Below the pieces are notes generated by a model that worked only from the letters and a program-made list of their open reading frames with translations, was not told the origin of the DNA and searched no databases. The translations under genes were made by a program, and so were the position numbers. This document shows positions 6,342-12,371 of a stretch of 12,371 bases of DNA, piece after piece (within the stretch, counting starts at the first letter, position 1; the number at the start of each line of letters is the position of its first letter). Source of the stretch: Pseudomonadota bacterium (GTDB taxonomy: Bacteria > Pseudomonadota > Alphaproteobacteria > JAKJEU01); contig JAKJEU010000022.1 in the NCBI GenBank assembly GCA_022705265.1, forward strand, positions 1 through 12,371. Direction: 5' to 3'.

Positions 6342-7475
6342 TTAAATATCAAGGAATTCTTTGACCTTATCAATAAAATTTGGATTTTCTGGAACGGTTT
6401 CTCCGGAAATTTTTGCAAATTCTTTTAAAAGATCTTTTTGCTTTTGGTTAAGTTTTGTTGGAGTTGTTGTTTTAACCTTAACAAATAAATCGCCTCTTGC
6501 ACCACCGCTTTTAAGCTTAGGCATACCTTTTCCTTTTAAAGTAAAGGTAGTATCGGTTTGAGTTCCTTGTGGAATTTTTATATCTTCTTTTTCGTCATTG
6601 ATTAAAGTAAGATTTATTTTTCCACCCAAAGTAGCAGCGGTAAAAGATATTGGAATAGTACAATAAAGGTTTTCAGCTTCTCGGTTAAATATTGGATGGT
6701 TTTTAACATTCACAAGAATATATAAATCTCCATTAGGCCCACCCTTAATTCCAGCACTTCCTTCGCCAGAAACTCTCATCTTCATGCCATCTTCAATGCC
6801 TTGTGGAATTTTGATATCCAAAGTTTTTTTGTTATAAATCAAACCTTTGCCACGACATTTTGTGCAAGGATTTTTTATAACTTGACCTTCGCCATGACAA
6901 TGAGGGCAAACTTGTTCAAACATGAAAAAACCTTGTTGAACTCTGACTTTTCCTCGTCCTTTACAATAAGAACAAGTTTCAGGAGAACTTCCCGCCTTAC
7001 AACCAGTACCATGGCATTCATCACATACAGCTTGCTTTTCGATATCGATTTTTCTCTCAACACCGGTAAAAGCATCTTTTAAAGATATGTCGATACTTTC
7101 AAGAATGTCTTCGCCTTTTCTTGCATTAGAACGACGGCTTTCAGACCTTGAAGAACCGCCACCAAAACCACCAAAAAAATCGGCAAAGATGTCAGCAAAA
7201 TCAGACATGTCAGCACCACCAAAACCTCCGAATCCTCCTTGACCTTGGCTAAATGCGTCGTGTCCATAACGGTCGTACGCATCTTTTTTCTGAGCATCTT
7301 TTAATACTTCATAAGCCTCGGAACATTCTTTGAATTTTTGTTCAGCTTCCTTGTTGTCAGGATTCATATCGGGATGGTATTTTTTAGCCATTTCCCGATA
7401 TGCCCTTTTTATTTCGCTGGCATCTGCACCACGATTAAGTCCTAATATTTCGTAATAGTCTCTTTTATTACTCAA
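6342..7475 (-). CDS. dnaJ: Chaperone protein DnaJ (Hsp40), TTG start
   Basis: DnaJ delivers unfolded clients to DnaK and stimulates its ATPase. The 377-residue product is a full type I Hsp40. It has a J domain at about 5-70 with HPD at 34-36 and a Gly/Phe-rich linker at about 77-107. The zinc-binding region has four CxxCxGxG repeats, with Cys pairs at 151/154, 168/171, 190/193 and 204/207. The substrate-binding beta domains follow and end in a helical tail. The start codon is TTG (bases 7475-7473): MSNKRDYYEILGL is the conserved family start, and the next in-frame Met lies inside the J domain. Only five bases separate it from the dnaK stop. No clear Shine-Dalgarno is at proper distance, only GAAAG about ten bases upstream inside dnaK, so translation probably depends on coupling to dnaK. 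Confidence 0.96.
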   Translation of the reverse strand: MSNKRDYYEILGLNRGADASEIKRAYREMAKKYHPDMNPDNKEAEQKFKECSEAYEVLKDAQKKDAYDRYGHDAFSQGQGGFGGFGGADMSDFADIFADFFGGFGGGSSRSESRRSNARKGEDILESIDISLKDAFTGVERKIDIEKQAVCDECHGTGCKAGSSPETCSYCKGRGKVRVQQGFFMFEQVCPHCHGEGQVIKNPCTKCRGKGLIYNKKTLDIKIPQGIEDGMKMRVSGEGSAGIKGGPNGDLYILVNVKNHPIFNREAENLYCTIPISFTAATLGGKINLTLINDEKEDIKIPQGTQTDTTFTLKGKGMPKLKSGGARGDLFVKVKTTTPTKLNQKQKDLLKEFAKISGETVPENPNFIDKVKEFLDI

Positions 7476-7480
7476 TGTTT

Positions 7481-9388
7481 TTAGTCTTTCTTAACTTCTT
7501 CGAAATCAGCATCCACAACATTATCATCGCTCTTCTTTGGCTCTTCGTTTGGAGCAGAAGATGATGAACCAGCAGAAGGAGCTTCTTCGGTTTTATACAA
7601 GTTTTCACCCATCTTAATGGTTGAAGCCATTAATTTTTCAACTTTTTGATTGATTAATTCTGGGTCTTCTGAGTTCAAGTTATCTTTTAATTCCTTTAAG
7701 TTTGCTTCGATTTCAGATTTAACATTAGCTGGAATTTTTGCTTCATGTTCTTTTAAAGTTTTTTCAGTGTTATGAACAAGACTTTCAGCTTTGTTTTTAA
7801 CTTCGACGAGTTCTTTTCTCTTCTTATCTTCGCTTGCATGTAATTCAGCATCTTTAATCATTCTTTCGACTTCATCGTCTTTTAAACCGCCAGAAGCTTG
7901 AATACGAATAGTTTGCTCTTTACCAGTAGCCTTATCACGAGCAGAAACATTAACAATACCGTTAGCGTCGATATCGAAAGTAACTTCGATTTGTGGAGTT
8001 CCACGAGGTGCAGGAGGAATACCAACAAGGTCAAATTGTCCAAGCAATTTGTTGTCGATGGCCATTTCTCTTTCCCCTTGGAAAACGCGGATAGTAACAG
8101 CATTTTGTCCGTCTTCTGCGGTTGAGAAGATTTGAGATTTTCTTGTAGGAATGGTTGTATTTCTTTCAATTAATCTTGTGAAAACACCGCCCAAAGTTTC
8201 GATACCAAGTGATAATGGAGTAACATCAAGCAATAAAACATCTTTAACTTCGCCTTTTAACACACCACCTTGGATAGCCGCACCAATAGCAACAACTTCA
8301 TCAGGGTTTACACCTTTATGAGGTTCTTTGCCAAAGAAGTTTTTAACGACTTCAACGACTTTTGGCATTCTTGTCATACCACCAACCAAAATAACTTCGT
8401 CAATTTCGTTTGATTTTAAATTAGCATCTTTTAAAGCAGCCTTAACAGGTTCGATGGTTCTGATTACCAAATCTTCGATCAAAGCTTCTAATTTAGAACG
8501 GGTCATTTTGATATTTAAGTGTTTAGGACCGCTTGCATCAGCAGTGATAAATGGAAGGTTGATATCAGTTTGAACCGCACTTGAAAGTTCGATTTTAGCC
8601 TTTTCAGCAGCTTCTTTTAATCTTTGTAAAGCAAGTTTGTCGTTTCTTAAATCAATTCCGTTTTCTTTTTTGAATTCGTCAGCTAAGTAATTGATAATTC
8701 TTGCGTCGAAATCTTCACCACCAAGAAAAGTATCGCCGTTTGTTGATTTAACTTCGAAAACGCCATCGCCGATTTCAAGAATAGAAATATCGAAAGTACC
8801 ACCACCAAGGTCGTATACAGCAATAGTACCAGAATTTTTCTTATCCAAACCATAAGCAAGAGCAGCAGCAGTAGGCTCGTTAATGATACGAAGAACTTCT
8901 AAACCAGCGATTTTACCAGCGTCTTTTGTGGCTTGTCTTTGGCTGTCATCGAAATATGCAGGAACAGTAATAACCGCTTGATTTACTGGTTCGCCAAGAT
9001 ATTTTTCAGCATCTTCTTTGATTTTTTGCAAAACGAAAGCAGAAATTTGTGAAGGAGCATATTTTTTACCGTAAGCTTCAACCCAAGCATCGTTATTGTC
9101 ACTTGCAACAATCTTATAAGGAACAAGAGTTTTTGCTTTTTCGATTTGTTTATCGTTATATCTTCTTCCGATTAATCTTTTGATTGCAAAGAAAGTTCCT
9201 TCATAATTTGTAACAGCTTGTCTTTTTGCAGGAGCACCAGCAAGTCTTTCGCCATTATTTGTAAAAGCAACCATAGAAGGGGTTGTTCTGTTACCTTCTG
9301 CGTTTTCGATAACTTTTGCGTCTTTGCCGTCCATAACAGCAAAGCAAGAGTTTGTTGTACCTAAGTCAATTCCTATAACTTTTCCCAT
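7481..9388 (-). CDS. dnaK: Chaperone protein DnaK (Hsp70)
   Basis: DnaK is the ATP-driven cytoplasmic Hsp70 that binds exposed hydrophobic peptides and works with DnaJ and GrpE. The 635 residues are the usual bacterial length. The nucleotide-binding domain shows GIDLGTTNSC (6-15), VPAYFDDSQRQATKDAG, IINEPTAAALAYG, the phosphate-2 loop YDLGGGTFDISIL and the adenosine motif ILVGGMTRMP. The conserved linker (DVLLLDVTPLSLGIETLGG) leads into the substrate-binding domain. The helical lid and an acidic tail follow, ending in DADFEEVKKD, typical of alphaproteobacterial and mitochondrial forms. AGGAA lies six bases before the ATG. dnaJ follows directly, and the terminator after it closes the pair. No hrcA or grpE is nearby. 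I see no CIRCE operator; a long imperfect hairpin lies upstream. Confidence 0.98.
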   Translation of the reverse strand: MGKVIGIDLGTTNSCFAVMDGKDAKVIENAEGNRTTPSMVAFTNNGERLAGAPAKRQAVTNYEGTFFAIKRLIGRRYNDKQIEKAKTLVPYKIVASDNNDAWVEAYGKKYAPSQISAFVLQKIKEDAEKYLGEPVNQAVITVPAYFDDSQRQATKDAGKIAGLEVLRIINEPTAAALAYGLDKKNSGTIAVYDLGGGTFDISILEIGDGVFEVKSTNGDTFLGGEDFDARIINYLADEFKKENGIDLRNDKLALQRLKEAAEKAKIELSSAVQTDINLPFITADASGPKHLNIKMTRSKLEALIEDLVIRTIEPVKAALKDANLKSNEIDEVILVGGMTRMPKVVEVVKNFFGKEPHKGVNPDEVVAIGAAIQGGVLKGEVKDVLLLDVTPLSLGIETLGGVFTRLIERNTTIPTRKSQIFSTAEDGQNAVTIRVFQGEREMAIDNKLLGQFDLVGIPPAPRGTPQIEVTFDIDANGIVNVSARDKATGKEQTIRIQASGGLKDDEVERMIKDAELHASEDKKRKELVEVKNKAESLVHNTEKTLKEHEAKIPANVKSEIEANLKELKDNLNSEDPELINQKVEKLMASTIKMGENLYKTEEAPSAGSSSSAPNEEPKKSDDNVVDADFEEVKKD

Positions 9389-9421
9389 TTTTATTTCCTA
9401 TTTTTAGTTTATAAATTAAAA

Positions 9422-9474
9422 TTGTTTAAGGAGTATATAGTATTAATTTTTGAACTATACAACCCCTTAAACAA
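9422..9474 (-). terminator. Long imperfect hairpin between serA and dnaK, probable serA terminator
   Basis: TTGTTTAAGG (9422-9431) pairs perfectly with CCTTAAACAA (9465-9474). The pairing continues with small mismatches through CTATATAC/GTATAG-like segments (about 9433-9440 with 9455-9461), leaving a loop of about 14 bases at 9441-9454. On the - strand the stem is followed by TTTTAATTTAT, a weak U tract, which fits termination of serA. It also ends about 33 bases before the dnaK ATG, so if dnaK transcription starts upstream it would be part of the dnaK leader. The function is inferred from position. Confidence 0.55.
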
Positions 9475-9498
9475 CAAAAAATTAAATTTTTTTTAAAA

Positions 9499-10731
9499 TT
9501 ATCCCATATGACGAACTTTTATAGTTCCTTCAATGCTTTTAAGCTCTTCAATTAATTCTTTTTGGTTTTCTTCTTTTGTATCGATATCAAAAACTACATA
9601 ACCAATTTCGGAATCAGTTCTTAAATATTGTCCTGCGATATTAAGGTGTCTTTTTGAGAACACATTGTTAACCGCACTCAAAGTTCCAGGGACATTTTTA
9701 TGAATATGAATGTATCTTGTGGTGTGTTCGATATCTTGTAATGGAAGAGCAACCTCGACAAAGTTAACCGCGCTTAAAGTTGAACCATTTTCAAGATATT
9801 TGATTAATTTTGTTGCAACTTCGATGCTTATTCCTGCTTGGGCTTCTTCGGTTGAACCACCGATATGAGGGGTTAAGATAACATTATCTCTTCCTCTTAA
9901 TGGGGAAACGAATTCATCTCCTTTTGATGCTGGTTCGATTGGAAACACATCTAAGGCAGCACCAGCAATATCGCCACTGTCTAATAATTCGCATAAATGT
10001 TCAATGTTTACCACGCAACCTCTTGCCGCATTGATTAAAAAAGCACCTTTTTTCATTTTTCTTAAATTTTTTGGTCCCATAAGATTCTTTGTATCAGGTG
10101 TTTCAGGAACATGGAGCGAAACCACATCGGCGGTTTTAAGCAAGGTATCAAGAGTTTTCACTCTTTTAGCATTTCCCATAGAAAGAACATCAACAATATC
10201 ATAATAAATGACATTCATTCCGATACATTCAGCCAAAATTGAAAGTTGAGAACCAATATGTCCGTAACCTACGATACCAAGTGTTTTACCACGAGCTTCG
10301 ACACAACCATCAGCATTTTTATCCCATTCACCTCTATGAGTTTTCATGGATTTTTCAAAAGCTCTGCGGAAAAGCATGATAATTTCACCAAGTGCAAGCT
10401 CAGCCACAGATCGGGTATTGGAATATGGCGAGTTGAATACAGGAATACCAAGAGATTTCGCAGCGTTTAAGTCAACTTGGTTGGTTCCGATACAAAAACA
10501 ACCAATTGCTTTTAAATTTTCAGCATGGGACAAGATTTCTTTTGTTAATTTTGTTCTTGAACGAATGCCTATAATTTCTGCTGTTTTAATTTCTTCGATT
10601 AACTTTTCGTTATCTAATGCTCCTTTTAAGGATTTGACATTGGAATATTCGTTATCTTTGAATAAATTTACACCGTTTTCATGGATGCTTTCAAGCAGAA
10701 GAATCTTTGTCTTTTCCTTTAATTTTGTCAT
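9499..10731 (-). CDS. serA: D-3-phosphoglycerate dehydrogenase with ACT domain, E. coli SerA type
   Basis: SerA oxidises 3-phosphoglycerate to 3-phosphohydroxypyruvate with NAD in the first step of serine synthesis. The 410 residues equal the length of E. coli SerA and have the same domain order, without the long C-terminal insertion of the type seen in Mycobacterium. Visible are the Rossmann motif GYGHIG (155-160), Asp178 at the end of the second strand for NAD(H), the catalytic Arg237 (NAARG), Glu266 and His289 (TPHIGGST). The ACT domain at about 338-410 keeps His344, Asn346 and Asn364, matching the serine-binding residues of the E. coli enzyme, so serine feedback inhibition is likely. A G-rich TAAGGG lies about nine bases before the ATG. 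The gene is alone on its strand, upstream of the dnaK hairpin, with a divergent DUF2207 gene on the other side. Confidence 0.95.
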   Translation of the reverse strand: MTKLKEKTKILLLESIHENGVNLFKDNEYSNVKSLKGALDNEKLIEEIKTAEIIGIRSRTKLTKEILSHAENLKAIGCFCIGTNQVDLNAAKSLGIPVFNSPYSNTRSVAELALGEIIMLFRRAFEKSMKTHRGEWDKNADGCVEARGKTLGIVGYGHIGSQLSILAECIGMNVIYYDIVDVLSMGNAKRVKTLDTLLKTADVVSLHVPETPDTKNLMGPKNLRKMKKGAFLINAARGCVVNIEHLCELLDSGDIAGAALDVFPIEPASKGDEFVSPLRGRDNVILTPHIGGSTEEAQAGISIEVATKLIKYLENGSTLSAVNFVEVALPLQDIEHTTRYIHIHKNVPGTLSAVNNVFSKRHLNIAGQYLRTDSEIGYVVFDIDTKEENQKELIEELKSIEGTIKVRHMG

Positions 10732-10769
10732 AATTTAATACCCTTAATTTAAAATAATAATAAAAAATA

Positions 10770-10787
10770 AGCTTTAATAATAAAGCT
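10770..10787 (-). promoter_or_regulatory. Terminator-like hairpin in the serA upstream region
   Basis: AGCTTTA (10770-10776) and TAAAGCT (10781-10787) form a 7-bp stem with a 4-base loop. Read on the - strand the stem is followed by TTATTTTTTATTATT, resembling a small intrinsic terminator about 40 bases before the serA ATG. It could be an attenuator-like leader element if serA transcription starts further upstream, or a chance AT-rich hairpin. The stem has only two GC pairs, so stability is low. Confidence 0.3.
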
Positions 10788-10848
10788 CATCAAATCCATT
10801 ATATAGGTTAATATTTTTAAATAAAGAAAATAAAAAAAATTAAAATAG

Positions 10849-10864
10849 ACTTTTTATAAAAAGT
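10849..10864. repeat. Perfect 16-bp palindrome, related to an element upstream of map
   Basis: ACTTTTTATAAAAAGT is a perfect inverted repeat ending four bases before the -35 box of the DUF2207 gene promoter. A sequence matching it at 14 of 16 positions, ACTTTTTAATAAAAGT, lies at 3961-3976 upstream of map. The position next to a promoter fits an operator, but this is an inference from two copies in AT-rich DNA. Confidence 0.35.
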
Positions 10865-10867
10865 AAC

Positions 10868-10897
10868 TTGAAACAGATATGAAAATAAAGCTATTAT
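10868..10897 (+). promoter_or_regulatory. Sigma-70-type promoter for the DUF2207 gene
   Basis: TTGAAA at 10868-10873 (one mismatch to TTGACA) and TATTAT at 10892-10897 (one mismatch to TATAAT) are separated by 18 bases. Transcription would begin near 10904, giving a leader of about 50 bases before the ATG at 10956. It is the best promoter match in the window. The CTTGAAA form also resembles a heat-shock -35 box, but no matching C-rich -10 element follows. Confidence 0.55.
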
Positions 10898-10955
10898 ATA
10901 TGCTAATTAGTTTAATTTATTAGTAGATAAATATATTTTTTTTGGGGGCTTTTAA

Positions 10956-12371
10956 ATGAAAAAACTTACTTTTGTGTTTTTGTTGACATTTTTTGTTATT
11001 TTAAATAATTCTTATGCACAAGAACAAGCTGTTGCTAAACCTGAGGTTACTCCTTTGGAAAAGGAATACCAAGATAAGGTAAAAGAAATAAAACAAAAAG
11101 ATGAACAAAAAGAAGTTCAAAAAATTTCGGAAGAGGAATTAAAAAAACAACAGGAATTGGCAAAAAGACAAGAAGAATTAAGGTATATATTCTCTCCTAA
11201 GCTTGATGAGAGTGGTGTTGCTGCGATTCCTTTTATTATGCCACAAGGAAATGTTATCCAAGTTCCTTTTGTTGACCATGTTCCTTATTTCTTTACATAT
11301 GCGGAAATATTTAACGATGGAAAAATCATGGTTAATGAAACCGTGGATATGGTTTTTTCTTCTGAAAAGGGAGAATATTCACGCCAATTCGTAAGAGAAC
11401 TTAAAACCTCTTATAAAGACAGAAATGGTAAAACAAAAAAGCTTGATATCCAAGTTGAATCAGTTTTTTACAACAAGGATAAAGTTCCATTTTTTGTAAC
11501 AACTTATGGTGATAAATTGCAAATAAGAGTCTTAGCACCAGAAGGAATTTTTAAAACAGGTGCAAGTACTTTTTATATAAAATATGTGGTTGATAATTCA
11601 GTGTTCTTTACACCTGATTTTGATGACTTATATTATAATGTGATTGGTTATGGTTTTAAGGTTCCTGTTGCTCGTGCCGGAATTTCTATGATTTTCCCAA
11701 AAAAACCTAATATCTTAGCAGAAGGTGGTGTGGTTGGTTCTGAGGAAAATCAAGGCATTGAAATCAAAAGAAGTAGCGACGCAGAGGGAAATCTTGCTTT
11801 TGCGGTTAGCGAACCAATAATTCCTGGTGATGGTTTTTCAATCTTCTTATCAATGGATAAAAATGTTGTAATTCCTCCAAGTGTTAATGACAAAATCAAT
11901 GAATTAATAAGAAATAATGCCTTTGGTATTACAGCGTTTTTTGGTTTATTCATTATTTGTTTAAGATATTTGTTGGCATTTTTGGAATTGCTTAAAAAGA
12001 AGGCGGTTAAAAAAGTTAAAAGCTTTGCTTCATATACTGCTTCATCACTTTTTTATTACAATCTTAAAAGAAAAATTGATGATAAAACTTTGGCAGTGGC
12101 TTTAATCTCAATGGCTTCTAAGGGTGCTGTTAAAATATCTAATGCTGGTGAAGATATTAAAATTACCAAAATTTCTGATAAAAATCTTGCGATCGAAGAA
12201 AAGGTATTATTTTCAAAATTATTTAAAGGTAAGAAAGAAGAAATTTCTTTAAATGATAAAGTCGTACTTAAAAAAGCATTTTCAAAGTTTAAGTGTAAGC
12301 TTGTTAAGAGAGATATTTTTGAAAGAGTAAAAACTGATATTGCGAATATTTCGGTTGCTGTTATATTGGTG
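10956..12371 (+). CDS. DUF2207-family membrane protein, partial (runs off the right edge)
   Basis: The frame is open from ATG 10956 to the last base, giving 472 residues with the C-terminus missing. A signal peptide is clear: basic start, hydrophobic core and SYA-QE cleavage near residue 21. Residues about 30-75 are very rich in Lys, Glu and Gln and probably coiled-coil. The following extracytoplasmic beta-rich domain contains PDFDDLYYNVIGYGFKVPVARAGISMIFP (about 220-248), the diagnostic block of DUF2207 proteins such as E. coli YciQ, where family members commonly have Trp for one Tyr here. A membrane helix lies at about 323-346, then a basic cytoplasmic part with TLAVALISMASKGAVKI, matching the helix-turn region after the first membrane segment in the family. 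The function of DUF2207 is unknown. The ribosome site is unusual, a GGGGG run at 10944-10948 eight bases upstream. A sigma-70-like promoter precedes it. Confidence 0.85.
   Translation, partial: MKKLTFVFLLTFFVILNNSYAQEQAVAKPEVTPLEKEYQDKVKEIKQKDEQKEVQKISEEELKKQQELAKRQEELRYIFSPKLDESGVAAIPFIMPQGNVIQVPFVDHVPYFFTYAEIFNDGKIMVNETVDMVFSSEKGEYSRQFVRELKTSYKDRNGKTKKLDIQVESVFYNKDKVPFFVTTYGDKLQIRVLAPEGIFKTGASTFYIKYVVDNSVFFTPDFDDLYYNVIGYGFKVPVARAGISMIFPKKPNILAEGGVVGSEENQGIEIKRSSDAEGNLAFAVSEPIIPGDGFSIFLSMDKNVVIPPSVNDKINELIRNNAFGITAFFGLFIICLRYLLAFLELLKKKAVKKVKSFASYTASSLFYYNLKRKIDDKTLAVALISMASKGAVKISNAGEDIKITKISDKNLAIEEKVLFSKLFKGKKEEISLNDKVVLKKAFSKFKCKLVKRDIFERVKTDIANISVAVILV

Noticed and set aside
9389..9498. 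A CIRCE (HrcA) operator upstream of dnaK
   Set aside because: The repeat arms are TTGTTTAAGG/CCTTAAACAA with more than 30 bases between them, not the TTAGCACTC-N9-GAGTGCTAA pattern.
9389..9498. A sigma-32 promoter for dnaK
   Set aside because: No CTTGAAA-like -35 box paired with a CCCCAT-like -10 box at proper spacing is seen on the - strand.
10346..10738. A 130-codon open frame on the + strand inside serA
   Set aside because: It lies wholly antisense to a clearly conserved SerA, has no recognisable domain and no ribosome site I can support.
10732..10955. A small RNA or tRNA gene in the longest intergenic region
   Set aside because: No cloverleaf, GC-rich core or conserved RNA motif is visible; the AT-rich stretch is explained by two divergent upstream regions.

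Overview
This window is AT-rich, densely coded chromosomal DNA, most likely from a host-associated or uncultured alphaproteobacterium. The pointers are alphaproteobacterial-style PheA (central PVENSEAGRVADVHGILP block, no ESRP motif in the ACT domain), a RadC with the HYLGHRERMRKK start and IPRKDVKPLA block, a VirB8-like protein and an adjacent dnaK-dnaJ pair. Retained serine and phenylalanine biosynthesis genes argue against a Rickettsia-like obligate parasite. The taxonomic call is an inference from protein style, not from a search.

Layout. At the left edge is the 3' end of rodA (cell elongation, + strand), then a Cys-containing lipoprotein of unknown function (+), closed by a bidirectional hairpin terminator. 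Then come pheA (-), a short-chain dehydrogenase (+, divergent from pheA), and a helical-repeat-like protein of unknown function (-, convergent with the SDR). A 121-bp divergent intergenic region with AT palindromes precedes a probable map-radC-virB8-like operon (+), where map and radC overlap by 8 bp. A strong bidirectional terminator at 6305-6340 closes this operon and, on the other strand, dnaK-dnaJ (-). Upstream of dnaK lies a long imperfect hairpin, then a SerA-type phosphoglycerate dehydrogenase with a C-terminal ACT domain (-). A 224-bp divergent region with a good sigma-70-like promoter leads into a secreted or membrane DUF2207-family protein (+) that runs off the right edge.

Function. 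Most of the window is housekeeping: envelope growth (RodA), protein maturation and folding (Map, DnaK, DnaJ) and amino acid synthesis (PheA, SerA, both with ACT regulatory domains). The less understood parts are the lipoprotein, the VirB8-like protein without visible type IV secretion partners, the 257-aa protein and the DUF2207 protein with a charged linker after its signal peptide. I see no mobile element, CRISPR array, tRNA or rRNA, and no clear evidence of a new multi-gene system. No gene-free stretch exceeds 300 bases; the longest is 10732-10955.
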